Shown: positions 1-7,168, counted from the stretch's first letter. The stretch is 30,926 bases of DNA from Chloroflexota bacterium (GCA_003695215.1 RFIM01000147.1:1-30926), one strand, 5' to 3'. Program-made: numbers and translations. Notes: generated by a model from the sequence alone, not told the origin.

Positions 1-80
1 CTACCGATGCCATAGATGTAGGTGAGCGCCACCTCAAGGCGCTTATCACGCGGTAGGTCTACACCTTCGATACGTGCCAT
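1..80 (-). CDS. rpsM: 30S ribosomal protein S13, N-terminal fragment (cut by window edge)
   Basis: The minus strand from the ATG at 80 reads MARIEGVDLPRDKRLEVALT and continues YIYGIG to the window edge. This is the diagnostic start of bacterial S13, a head protein of the small subunit that contacts the P-site tRNA and the subunit bridges. Only about 26 codons are present. An AGGAG ribosome-binding site lies about seven bases upstream of the ATG. The gene follows map after a gap of only 71 bases, so infA and rpmJ, which normally separate the two, are missing here. The reading is certain for the portion seen; the rest lies outside the window. Confidence 0.93.
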   Translation of the reverse strand, partial: MARIEGVDLPRDKRLEVALTYIYGIG

Positions 81-151
81 GTGAACTGCTCCTGCTTGGC
101 TTGAGTCTATGAACTGAACAAGTAGCCGCTATTCTCTCATATTTGGCGCGC

Positions 152-934
152 TCAGGGCAGGGTCAAAATGAGTGGCTCGCCATCAGTTACGGCGATAGTG
201 TGTTCTGTCCAAGTGCACAGCGCGCCATCAGCCATCACGACCGTCCAATGATCGTCCAAGACGCGAGTCTTCGGGCTGCCCAGGCTGATCATCGGCTCTA
301 AGGCAAAAGTCATGCCGACCTGCAGCGGGTAGCTGCGCCAAGCGCGCTGTTTGCGGCCGCGCGGCCACCAGTTGGGCACTTGTGGCTCTTCGTGCATGCT
401 GCGCCCGACGCCGTGGCCTGTGTATTCGCGGATCACGCTGCAGCCTTGCCGCTCCACATATGTTTGAATGGCAATGGCGATATCGCGCGTCTCGTTGCCA
501 AGCACGGCGTGCTGAATGCCGATGCGCAAGGCTTCTTCGCCGATCTCGATCAGGCGCTGTGCCTCAGGCGAGATTTTGCCGACGCCCATAGTGAAGCCGC
601 CATCAGCCACGAAGCCCTTGTAGGTTGCGGCGCAGTCAATGCTGACGATATCGCCTTCCTGCAAGACGCGGTGCGGGCTAGGGATGCCGTGCACTAGCTC
701 GTGGTTGATCGAGACTGTGGTGGCAGCAGGGAACGGATGCGGGCTGTTTGGCGGATAGCCGATGAAGGTTGGGATAGCGCCATGCTTGCGGATGGTGCGT
801 TCCACCACTTCGTCAATCTGGGCTGTGGTGATGCCCGGCTTGACTATAGCACGCGCCTCAGCATGTGCAGCTGCCACAATCCGACCTGCAGCGCGCATGA
901 TCAGGATTTCTTCTGCCGTTTTCAGATGAATCAT
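152..934 (-). CDS. map: Type I methionine aminopeptidase
   Basis: A 260-residue cytosolic metalloprotease that removes the initiator methionine from nascent proteins. The pita-bread fold ligands are visible: the first Asp in IDCAATYKG, the second in VADGGFT, the His in YTGHGVGR, and the Glu residues in ALEPM and WTEHT. HEEPQVPN is also typical of the family. The stretch between VPN and the ALEPM motif (WWPRGRKQRAWRSYPLQVGM) looks a few residues longer than in E. coli. The ATG overlaps the adk stop in an ATGA, which implies translational coupling, and a GAGG sequence lies upstream. Position after secY-adk is the classic spc-operon arrangement. Confidence 0.95.
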   Translation of the reverse strand: MIHLKTAEEILIMRAAGRIVAAAHAEARAIVKPGITTAQIDEVVERTIRKHGAIPTFIGYPPNSPHPFPAATTVSINHELVHGIPSPHRVLQEGDIVSIDCAATYKGFVADGGFTMGVGKISPEAQRLIEIGEEALRIGIQHAVLGNETRDIAIAIQTYVERQGCSVIREYTGHGVGRSMHEEPQVPNWWPRGRKQRAWRSYPLQVGMTFALEPMISLGSPKTRVLDDHWTVVMADGALCTWTEHTIAVTDGEPLILTLP

Positions 935-1596
935 GCGCTCTGATTCGCCTCAATTAGCTTAAATAGGGCTGCTGAGACTGCCTCAATGCTCTGTGAAGCG
1001 TCTACTTCATGCACCACGCCGCGCTGGCGGTAGTAGTCTAGCAGCGGCGCCGTCTTCTCGAAGAAGGTATCGATGCGCTTGGCTGCGGCTTCAGGCGTGT
1101 CATCAGGGCGCTGGCGCAAGGGCGCGCCGTCGATATCGCAAATGCCTGGCACCTTTGGCGGGTTAGTGCGCAGGTTGTAGACGTGCGTCGGATCGAGCGT
1201 GCATTCCCAGCGCGCCGAGATGCGCGCGATCGCCTCTTTACGGTCGAGCGTGAGCAACGGCACTAGCGAGACCTGGCCGTCAAGCTCAGCTAGGAGCGCA
1301 TCGAGCGCTTGTGCTTGTGGCAAAGTGCGCGGGAAGCCATCAAAGATTGCGCCTTGCGCTGCATCGGGCTTGGCAAGGCGCTGACGCACCACCTCGATAG
1401 TGATATGATCCGGCACCAGCTCGCCGCGCTTCATGATCGCTTGAATCTCGCGCGCAAGCTCAGAATCTTGCCCTTCCATAGCCCGAAACAAGCCGCCAGT
1501 GGTCACATGTGGCAAGCCAAGCCGCTTGGAGAGAATGGCGGCTTGCGTGCCTTTGCCTGCGCCTTGCATTCCCATCAAGACGATATAAGTAGCCAT
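931..1596 (-). CDS. adk: Adenylate kinase
   Basis: A 221-residue cytosolic enzyme that interconverts ATP plus AMP with two ADP. The P-loop is GMQGAGKGTQ (residues 9-18), with the AMP-binding region TTGGLFR, the FDGFPRT motif (85-91) and the long LID of zinc-type enzymes. The LID normally carries four Cys; here the pattern is Cys132-x2-Asp135 and Cys153-x2-Asp156. Cys/Asp mixtures are known in some Bacillus enzymes, so zinc may still bind, but this cannot be decided from sequence. The first loop residue pair GM replaces the more common GP. It sits 12 bases after secY and overlaps map by four bases. Confidence 0.96.
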   Translation of the reverse strand: MATYIVLMGMQGAGKGTQAAILSKRLGLPHVTTGGLFRAMEGQDSELAREIQAIMKRGELVPDHITIEVVRQRLAKPDAAQGAIFDGFPRTLPQAQALDALLAELDGQVSLVPLLTLDRKEAIARISARWECTLDPTHVYNLRTNPPKVPGICDIDGAPLRQRPDDTPEAAAKRIDTFFEKTAPLLDYYRQRGVVHEVDASQSIEAVSAALFKLIEANQSA

Positions 1597-1608
1597 GCAG
1601 AGAATGCC

Positions 1609-2934
1609 TTAGCGCATGAAGCCTTCGTAGTTCCGCATGACCAGCTGCGACTCCAGCTGACGCATGGTATCCACGACGACGCCGACCACAATGATCAGGC
1701 CTGCGGAGCCGATCACTAGGGCAGGGTTGCTGCCGCGCGTGATATCGGTGCGTCCTGTCAGCAGGTAGTCTATGATGATCATTAGGCCGGGCGTGACTGC
1801 GGCAATGCCCAGGAACATGGCGCCTGCGAAGGTGATGCGGCGCGTCACCCGCGTGATGTACTCCTGCGTGCGCTTGCCAGGGCGGATGCCCGGGATGAAG
1901 CCGCCTTGCCGCTGCAGATTCTCAGCCAAGTTCTGCTGCTGGATCATGATATCAGTGTAGAAATAGGTGAAAGCGACCACCAGCAGGAACTCGAAGAACC
2001 AGTACCAGAAGCCGCTGCGCGTGCCGAAGGTATCGCGCAGCCAATTGCCGAAGGGCGTGTTGCTGAAGAAGATGCCGCCAATCACGGCAGGGAAGGTCAC
2101 TACGGCTTGGGCGAAGATCAGCGGAATCATGCCCACGGCATTGACCTTGAGCGGAATGTAGGTTGAGCCGCCGCCATATTGCTTCTGACCGCGCACACGC
2201 TTGCCATACTGCACAGGGATACGCCGTGCGCCTTCCTGGATGATCACAATGGCAATGACCGTGATCACTGTCAGCAAAATGAAGGCGATGATATTGAAGA
2301 GCCACCACTCTTCGTCGCCCAGCAGGATACCCAAGTTGCGCGGCGCCTGCGCCACGATGCCGCCGAAGATGATCATCGAGATGCCGTTGCCGATGCCTTC
2401 GTCGGTGATCAGGTTGCCCAGCCAGATCGCAAACATGGTGCCAGCCGTCATGGTCGCCAGCACTTGCACAGTCAGCAGGAAGTTCACGCCATAGTTAGGG
2501 ATAATCGGCGTCTGCGTGAAGCTTTGCATGATGTTGATCTGCCCGACTGACTGCAAAAGCGCCATAGGGATTGCCAGATAGTAGGTGTATTGGTTGATCT
2601 TCTCACGACCGCCTGGCTCTTTGGCGATCTGCTCTAGGCGTGGAATGACGCCTGTGAGCAATTGCAAGATGATCTGGGCAGTGATGAACGGATACACGCC
2701 GTTTGCCAAGATGCTGAAATTGGTCACAGCGCCGCCCGAGAGCAGGTTCAGCACTTGAATGAAGCCTGCGCCTGCGCCTTCATCCAGCAAGCCACGCAAT
2801 GCCTCGCGGTTGACGCCCGGCACAGGGATGTGCGTAGCGAACTGGTAAATGACCAGGATGAAGATCGTGAACAGAATCTTGTTGCGTAGATCGGGCAGCC
2901 GAATGGCATTGCGAACTGCATCTAACAACTGCAT
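1609..2934 (-). CDS. secY: Protein translocase subunit SecY
   Basis: The 441-residue central channel of the Sec translocon in the cytoplasmic membrane. About ten hydrophobic segments are visible. The N-terminal block LPDLRNKILFTIFIL and the motif PVPGVNREAL are classical, as are the cytoplasmic loops GKRVRGQKQYGG and PGIRPGKRTQEYI and the C-terminal VVGVVVDTMRQLESQLVMRNYEGF. Length matches the family. The start MQLLDAVRNAIRLPDLR is preceded by a GAGG-like site. The gene follows rplO after a gap that contains an 11-bp hairpin (2970-2995). Linkage to rplO and adk is the standard spc arrangement. Confidence 0.97.
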   Translation of the reverse strand: MQLLDAVRNAIRLPDLRNKILFTIFILVIYQFATHIPVPGVNREALRGLLDEGAGAGFIQVLNLLSGGAVTNFSILANGVYPFITAQIILQLLTGVIPRLEQIAKEPGGREKINQYTYYLAIPMALLQSVGQINIMQSFTQTPIIPNYGVNFLLTVQVLATMTAGTMFAIWLGNLITDEGIGNGISMIIFGGIVAQAPRNLGILLGDEEWWLFNIIAFILLTVITVIAIVIIQEGARRIPVQYGKRVRGQKQYGGGSTYIPLKVNAVGMIPLIFAQAVVTFPAVIGGIFFSNTPFGNWLRDTFGTRSGFWYWFFEFLLVVAFTYFYTDIMIQQQNLAENLQRQGGFIPGIRPGKRTQEYITRVTRRITFAGAMFLGIAAVTPGLMIIIDYLLTGRTDITRGSNPALVIGSAGLIIVVGVVVDTMRQLESQLVMRNYEGFMR

Positions 2935-2969
2935 GGGAACGTCCTCTACTCAGAATGGCATCAGGATCG

Positions 2970-2995
2970 GGCAGGCACGGCGCCCCGTGCCTGCC
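2970..2995 (-). other. Strong hairpin in the rplO-secY gap
   Basis: A perfect 11-bp inverted repeat (2970-2980 with 2985-2995, arm GGCAGGCACGG) closes a four-base loop. No U-run follows on the minus-strand transcript, so it does not look like an intrinsic terminator. An RNA-processing or stability element is more likely. It begins two bases after the stop codon that rplO would use if its frameshift were repaired (TAA at 2997-2999). Confidence 0.75.
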
Positions 2996-2996
2996 A

Positions 2997-3130
2997 TTAT
3001 TCTTGGTATTGCGGTCGGCGCGCTTTGGGCAACAACTTGATGGTCGCGTGGGCGCCGCGCAGGAGCAGTTTCATCGGCTCAGCGGTGCCGCCGACGGCCT
3101 CGATCTTGGCGCGCGCGCTTTTGGAGAGCG
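2997..3130 (-). pseudogene. rplO: Out-of-frame conserved C-terminus of L15
   Basis: Read one frame away from the upstream rplO frame, this stretch encodes SARAKIEAVGGTAEPMKLLL and then a basic tail ending RRPQYQE with TAA at 2997-2999. KIEAVGG-type sequence is the normal L15 C-terminus. One base appears deleted between 3130 and 3131: inserting a C on the plus strand there (giving GCGCATGCGCTC on the coding strand) restores KAHALSKSARAKIEAVGG. The stretch is therefore a displaced part of rplO and not a separate gene. It may reflect an assembly or sequencing error, or a genuine mutation. Confidence 0.85.
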
Positions 3131-3514
3131 ATGCGCCTTGATATCGGTCTTGGCGGTCAGCTCGCCCACGCCCAAGATGACCACGGGCTTCTCCAGGGTG
3201 TCGATCAAGCCGACTTCCAACAACTTGCTGGGCGTGACTGTGCCGCCTTGCGGGAAGGCGCGCGCGATCGCCTCCAGGTTGACTTCTTGGTAGTAGATTT
3301 TGAACACGTTGGTGAAGCCGCGCTTGAAGGGCAAACGGCGCACCAGTGGCAGCTGGCCGCCTTCGAAGTATGGCGCCTTCACGCCGCCTGGGCGTGCAGC
3401 TTGGCCTTTGGTGCCACGGCCAGCCGTCTTGCCTTGCCCAGCTGAGATTCCACGCCCGACGCGCCGCTTGCGCTTGTGGGCGCCCTTGGCAGGCTTGAGA
3501 TCATGCAACTTCAT
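3071..3514 (-). CDS. rplO: 50S ribosomal protein L15 (frameshifted near its end)
   Basis: L15 is a large-subunit assembly protein that binds 23S rRNA. The N-terminal glycine/arginine-rich region (KRKRRVGRGISAGQGKTAGRGTKG by position 14-37) and GGQLPLVRRLPFKRGF are textbook L15. The reading frame as given is 147 residues. After TAKTDIKAH it becomes a non-homologous tail (RSPKARAPRSRPSAAPLSR) because of an apparent one-base deletion at 3130/3131. With the frame restored the protein would be about 172 residues and stop at 2997. It follows rpmD by two bases. Identity is certain; the true C-terminus is not. Confidence 0.93.
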   Translation of the reverse strand: MKLHDLKPAKGAHKRKRRVGRGISAGQGKTAGRGTKGQAARPGGVKAPYFEGGQLPLVRRLPFKRGFTNVFKIYYQEVNLEAIARAFPQGGTVTPSKLLEVGLIDTLEKPVVILGVGELTAKTDIKAHRSPKARAPRSRPSAAPLSR

Positions 3515-3516
3515 GC

Positions 3517-3714
3517 CTAGACTTCCTCTACCTTCACTAGGTGCGCCACTTGTGCGATCATGCCGCGCACCGCTGGATTATCAGAATGCTCAACCGTCAT
3601 GTGCATCCGCTTCAGGCCAAGCGCCTTGACGGTCAGTTTATGCCGCTCTTGGGCGCCGATAGGGCTCTTGATCAAGGTGATGCGCAGTTTCTTGGTCGCT
3701 TTTTTCTCGCTCAT
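3517..3714 (-). CDS. rpmD: 50S ribosomal protein L30
   Basis: A 65-residue large-subunit protein of the bacterial short L30 type. The motif KLRITLIKSPIGAQERHKLT followed by VKALGLKRMHMTVEHSDNPAVRGMI matches the family closely. The N-terminus has an extra lysine-rich leader (MSEKKATK). It sits between rpsE (six-base gap) and rplO (two-base gap), the normal spc-operon place. No unusual feature was seen. Confidence 0.95.
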   Translation of the reverse strand: MSEKKATKKLRITLIKSPIGAQERHKLTVKALGLKRMHMTVEHSDNPAVRGMIAQVAHLVKVEEV

Positions 3715-3720
3715 AGCTCA

Positions 3721-4326
3721 TCACTCCGTGCGGCGGCGCAGCCAGAAGGGCTGCACTTCTTGAACGGTCATGCCGCGCACGCGGGCAACCTCTTCAGCAC
3801 TCTTGAGTTGCTGGAGCGCCTTGAGCGTTGCCAGAGCCACGTTCAGCAGATTGCTGCTGCCCTGTGACTTGCTCAGCACGTCGCGCACACCAACGGCCTC
3901 TAACACAGCGCGCACGCCACCGCCGGCGATCACGCCCGTGCCAGGCGAGGCAGGGCGCAGCATGACTACAGCGCCGCCATGGCGCGCCACCACTTGATGC
4001 GGAATGGTTGTGCCTGCCAGCTGAACCTGGACCATGCGCTTGCGCGCCTGCTCGGTGCCTTTGCGGATTGAATCGGGCACGCCGCGCGACTTGCCAATGC
4101 CAAGCCCGACGCGCCCGTGCTTATCGCCGACAATGACCACAGTGCGGAAGGCAAAGCGACGCCCGCCTTTGACCACTTTGGCGACGCGGCTGATATCCAC
4201 TACGCGCTCTTCCAGCTCTTCGCGCTCTTCCTCGCGCTCACGGCGCTCGCGGCGCGGACGGCGCTCGCCGCTGCTGCCGCGCTCAGGGCGCGGCGCCCGT
4301 TCGTTGCGTTCGCTTTTGTTGGTCAT
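3721..4326 (-). CDS. rpsE: 30S ribosomal protein S5
   Basis: A 201-residue protein of the small-subunit body involved in decoding fidelity and mRNA entry. The double-stranded-RNA-binding-like core begins at VVDISRVAKVVKGGRRFAFR, followed by VVGDKHGRVGLGIGKSRGVPDSI and the C-terminal block AVGVRDVLSKSQGSSNLLNV. Before the core is a tail of about 40 residues made almost entirely of Arg and Glu (for example RRPRRERREREEEREELEER). E. coli S5 has only a short segment here. The tail looks intrinsically disordered or forms a charged helix. The gene abuts rplR with no intervening base. Confidence 0.96.
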   Translation of the reverse strand: MTNKSERNERAPRPERGSSGERRPRRERREREEEREELEERVVDISRVAKVVKGGRRFAFRTVVIVGDKHGRVGLGIGKSRGVPDSIRKGTEQARKRMVQVQLAGTTIPHQVVARHGGAVVMLRPASPGTGVIAGGGVRAVLEAVGVRDVLSKSQGSSNLLNVALATLKALQQLKSAEEVARVRGMTVQEVQPFWLRRRTE

Positions 4327-4695
4327 TTAGAACTCCAGCCCTGCTTCGCGGGCAGCTTCAGCCAGCGCCTTGACGCGCCCATGATACTGATTGCCGCCGC
4401 GATCAAAAACAACTTTCTGAACGCCCGCGCTTTTGGCGCGCTCTGCCACCACACGCCCGACAACCTGCGCTTCTTCGGTCTTCTTCTTGCCTGCGAGCAA
4501 CTTGCGCACCTCGCTATCGATAGTCGAAGCAGAGGCTAAGGTATGCCCAATGGTGTCATCAATGACTTGGGCGTAAATATGCTCAAGACTGCGGTAAACG
4601 ACCAAGCGCGGGCGCTCAGGCGTGCCTTTAACCTTCCGACGCACGCGATAGTGGCGGCGCAGGCGTGCTTCGCGCTTTTCCTTTGCCTTGTCCAT
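4327..4695 (-). CDS. rplR: 50S ribosomal protein L18
   Basis: A 122-residue protein of the central protuberance that binds 5S rRNA together with L5. Characteristic segments are RHYRVRRKVKGTPERPRLVVYRS, the region IYAQVIDDTIGHTLASAST, and the C-terminal FDRGGNQYHGRVKALAEAAREAGLEF. Length agrees with the family. It lies three bases after rplF and directly abuts rpsE, which suggests tight coupling. Nothing unusual was seen. Confidence 0.96.
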   Translation of the reverse strand: MDKAKEKREARLRRHYRVRRKVKGTPERPRLVVYRSLEHIYAQVIDDTIGHTLASASTIDSEVRKLLAGKKKTEEAQVVGRVVAERAKSAGVQKVVFDRGGNQYHGRVKALAEAAREAGLEF

Positions 4696-4698
4696 AGC

Positions 4699-5247
4699 TT
4701 ACTTGCCTTTACCTGCCTTGCCTGCCTTGCGGCGAATGACTTCATCTTTGTAACGAATGCCCTTGCCGTGATACGGCTCTGGCGGGCGCAGCGCACGAAT
4801 GTTGGCAGCCACTTGCCCAACCAGTTGCTTATCAAGGCCATCCACGTGGAAGATCGTGTTGCGATCTTCGACGACGAAGCTGATGCCTTCAGGCGGCGTC
4901 ACTTCAATGGAATGCGAGTAGCCGACGTACACCACAAGGTTCTTGCCCTTCAGTTCCACGCGATAGCCCGTGCCTTCAACCTGCAGCGTGCGGCGATAGC
5001 CCGTGGTGACGCCTGTGACCATATTCTGCACCAGTGCACGCGTCAGACCGTGCAACGCGCGCGTCTGACGCTCGTCGTTTGGGCGCTCAACGACGAGCTT
5101 GCCATCTTCCTTCTTGATTATGATGCTTGGATGCACCTGCATGGTGAGCTGCCCTTTTGGGCCTTTGACCATCAGGTGGTTGCCCGCACCTAGCGTCACT
5201 TCTACCTTAGGCGGGATAGTGATCGGCTGCTTACCAATGCGTGACAT
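4699..5247 (-). CDS. rplF: 50S ribosomal protein L6
   Basis: A 182-residue large-subunit protein near the factor-binding region and the sarcin-ricin loop. It starts MSRIGKQPITIPPKVEVTLG, has the duplicated L6 fold, and carries the signature LRPPEPYHGKGIRYKDEVIRRKAGKAGKGK at its end. Spacing and order (rpsH-rplF-rplR) are canonical. A GGAGG sequence lies about ten bases upstream of the ATG. No anomaly was noticed. Confidence 0.96.
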   Translation of the reverse strand: MSRIGKQPITIPPKVEVTLGAGNHLMVKGPKGQLTMQVHPSIIIKKEDGKLVVERPNDERQTRALHGLTRALVQNMVTGVTTGYRRTLQVEGTGYRVELKGKNLVVYVGYSHSIEVTPPEGISFVVEDRNTIFHVDGLDKQLVGQVAANIRALRPPEPYHGKGIRYKDEVIRRKAGKAGKGK

Positions 5248-5277
5248 GCTCTTTACATCCTCCGTGTGCGTGCGGCT

Positions 5278-5679
5278 CTACCACACTACACCGATGACTT
5301 CGCCGCCTAAGCCGCGTCGGCGCGCCTCATCGCCCGTCATCAAGCCCTGTGGCGTAGTCATGATAGCGATGCCCATGCCGCTCAGCACCCAGGGAATCTC
5401 GCGCTTGCCGACGTAAACGCGGCGGCTTGGGCGGCTGACGCGCGCGATATGCGTGATGGCAGGGCGGCGTTCGCGGCGCTTGCCGTGATACTTCAAAGTG
5501 ATGGTCAATTCGGGCTTGGTGCCCTCGCTGACCTGATAGCTTTCGATATAGCCTTGGCGCAGCAGGATTTCGGCGATGCCGGCTTTCAGCTTGGAAGACG
5601 GCATGCTGACTGTGGCCGCGCCGACGTGCAAGGCGTTGCGAATGCGCGTGAACATATCGCCGATAGGATCGGAAATCAT
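5278..5679 (-). CDS. rpsH: 30S ribosomal protein S8
   Basis: A 133-residue small-subunit primary binding protein for the central domain of 16S rRNA. In E. coli it is also the translational repressor of the spc operon. The start MISDPIGDMFTRIRNA and the C-terminal motif GIAIMTTPQGLMTGDEARRR are diagnostic. RPSRRVYVGKREIPWVLSGMG precedes that motif. Length is typical. It follows rpsN after 18 bases. Whether it autoregulates here cannot be seen: no S8-type target was recognised around rplE/rpsN. Confidence 0.96.
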   Translation of the reverse strand: MISDPIGDMFTRIRNALHVGAATVSMPSSKLKAGIAEILLRQGYIESYQVSEGTKPELTITLKYHGKRRERRPAITHIARVSRPSRRVYVGKREIPWVLSGMGIAIMTTPQGLMTGDEARRRGLGGEVIGVVW

Positions 5680-5697
5680 TGCAGGCTCCTTCGCTGC

Positions 5698-5904
5698 CTA
5701 CCAGCTGGACTTGACCACGCCGGGAATTTTACCTTGCAAGGCAAGTTCGCGGAAGTGGATGCGGCACAAGCCGAAGCGACGGATGTAGCCACGCGGACGC
5801 CCGCAAATCTTGCCCGAATTCGGATCGACGAACTGGCAGCGATTGCGTATGCGCACTTTGTACTTACGGCGCTTCTCACGTGCCGTGACTGAACGTTTCG
5901 CCAT
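5698..5904 (-). CDS. rpsN: 30S ribosomal protein S14, zinc-type with altered zinc knuckle
   Basis: A 68-residue S14 of the short (type Z) class, a small-subunit head protein. The frame GRPRGYIRRFGLCRI, FRELALQGKIPGV and SSW at the end is unmistakable. Type Z proteins are usually 61 residues with CxxC...CxxC. Here the first pair is stretched to Cys23-x10-Cys34 by an eight-residue insertion (VDPNSGKI), and the fourth ligand is His50 (Cys47-x2-His50). The insertion is a clean multiple of three and both flanks stay in frame. A C-x10-C/C-x2-H zinc site is plausible but inferred. It lies between rplE and rpsH as usual. Confidence 0.95.
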   Translation of the reverse strand: MAKRSVTAREKRRKYKVRIRNRCQFVDPNSGKICGRPRGYIRRFGLCRIHFRELALQGKIPGVVKSSW

Positions 5905-5917
5905 GCTTTAGAGCTCC

Positions 5918-6460
5918 TCAATTCTCGCGGAAAGGCATGCCCAGCAGTTTCAACAAGCGGCGACCTTCCTCGTCGCTCTTGGCTGTTGTCACGATGCTGA
6001 TCTCCATGCCGCGCACTTTGTCAATCTTATCGTATTCGATCTCAGGGAAGATCAACTGCTCGCGCAGGCCGAGCGTGTAGTTGCCGCGCCCGTCAAAGGC
6101 GTTGCCGCTGATGCCGCGGAAATCGCGCGTGCGCGGCAAGGCCAAGTTGATCAGGCGATCTAGGAACGACCACATGCGCTCGTTGCGCAGCGTCACTTTG
6201 ACGCCGATGGCGCGCCCCTCGCGCAGTTTGAAGGCAGCCACAGCCTTCCGCGCGCGCGTGATGACAGGCTTCTGCCCAGTGATCTTGGTCAGGTCTTCTA
6301 CAGCGCTGTCAAGCGCCTTAGCATTATCGAGCGCCTCGCCTACGCCAATATTGAGCACCACTTTCACAATGCGCGGCACTTCCAGCGCATTGCGATAGCG
6401 GAACTCTTTCATCATCTCCGGCACAACTGTCTCACGGTAGTATTGCTTGAGTCGCATCAT
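5918..6460 (-). CDS. rplE: 50S ribosomal protein L5
   Basis: A 180-residue 5S-rRNA-binding protein of the central protuberance that contacts P-site tRNA. Diagnostic segments are VPRIVKVVLNIGVGEA, TGQKPVITRARKAVAAFKLR and RGMEISIVTTAKSDEEGRRLLKLLGMPF. The ATG overlaps the rplX stop in an ATGA, and a second ATG follows immediately (MMRL), so either could be used. An AGGA site lies six bases upstream of the first. Order and length are canonical. Confidence 0.96.
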   Translation of the reverse strand: MMRLKQYYRETVVPEMMKEFRYRNALEVPRIVKVVLNIGVGEALDNAKALDSAVEDLTKITGQKPVITRARKAVAAFKLREGRAIGVKVTLRNERMWSFLDRLINLALPRTRDFRGISGNAFDGRGNYTLGLREQLIFPEIEYDKIDKVRGMEISIVTTAKSDEEGRRLLKLLGMPFREN

Positions 6461-6777
6461 TCAATATCCTGCCCGCACTTTTTGCAGACGCGCACCTTTT
6501 TGCCTTCTTCGTTAATGCGGAAGCCAACGCGCGTGCGCCGATCGCAGGCTTTGCAGACCAGCATCACATTCGAAAGGTGAATCGGCGCTTCGAACTGAAT
6601 GATGCCCTGCCGAATGCCACTGCGCGTCTGGCGTTGCTTTTGGTGCTTTTTGACGATGTTGACCTTCTCAACAATGACGCGGTCTTGCTTAGGCAAGACT
6701 GCCAGCACTTGCCCGCGTTGCCCGATATCCTTGCCGGCGATCACCTCCACGGTATCGCCCTTTTTGATCCTCTGCAT
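6457..6777 (-). CDS. rplX: 50S ribosomal protein L24 with C-terminal zinc ribbon
   Basis: A 106-residue early-assembly protein that binds the 5' end of 23S rRNA. The KOW motif is KKGDTVEVIAGKDIGQRGQV, followed by VNIVKKHQKQRQTRSGIRQG. The C-terminus adds the four-cysteine ribbon VCKACDRRTRVGFRINEEG...VCKKCG, a form known in several bacterial L24 proteins. The ATG at 6777 is preferred over the TTG two codons upstream because a GAGAGGG site lies eight bases before it. The stop overlaps the rplE start. Confidence 0.95.
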   Translation of the reverse strand: MQRIKKGDTVEVIAGKDIGQRGQVLAVLPKQDRVIVEKVNIVKKHQKQRQTRSGIRQGIIQFEAPIHLSNVMLVCKACDRRTRVGFRINEEGKKVRVCKKCGQDIE

Positions 6778-6791
6778 GGCCAATTCCCTCT

Positions 6792-7163
6792 CTAGAGCGT
6801 CTCAGGCGCCAGCGCAGCGATCTTAGTGAAGCCTTTGGCGCGGATTTCGCGCGCTACAGGCCCGAAGACGCGCGTACCGCGTGGATTTTCGCCTTCAGGC
6901 TCGAGGATCACGGCCGCGTTATCGTCGAAACGGATGTACGAGCCATCATCGCGGCGATAAGGCTTAGTGACGCGCACAATGACCGCCCGAACGATATCGC
7001 TTTTCTTGACCATGCCCTGTGGCGCCGCTTGCTTGACGGTCGCGATGACCACATCGCCCACACTGCCATAACGACGCTTGCTGCCGCCCATCACGCGGAT
7101 GACCAGCAGCTCGCGCGCGCCGGTGTTATCGGCAACTTTGAGTCGAGTCTCTTGCTGGATCAT
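6792..7163 (-). CDS. rplN: 50S ribosomal protein L14
   Basis: A 123-residue subunit-interface protein that helps form an inter-subunit bridge. It is highly conserved: MIQQETRLKVADNTGARELL, VIRVMGGSKRRYGSVGDVV, and the end RVFGPVAREIRAKGFTKIAALAPETL. It follows rpsQ by five bases and precedes rplX by 14. It marks the start of the spc segment but no separate promoter was found. Nothing unusual was seen. Confidence 0.97.
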   Translation of the reverse strand: MIQQETRLKVADNTGARELLVIRVMGGSKRRYGSVGDVVIATVKQAAPQGMVKKSDIVRAVIVRVTKPYRRDDGSYIRFDDNAAVILEPEGENPRGTRVFGPVAREIRAKGFTKIAALAPETL

Positions 7164-7168
7164 GGCGA

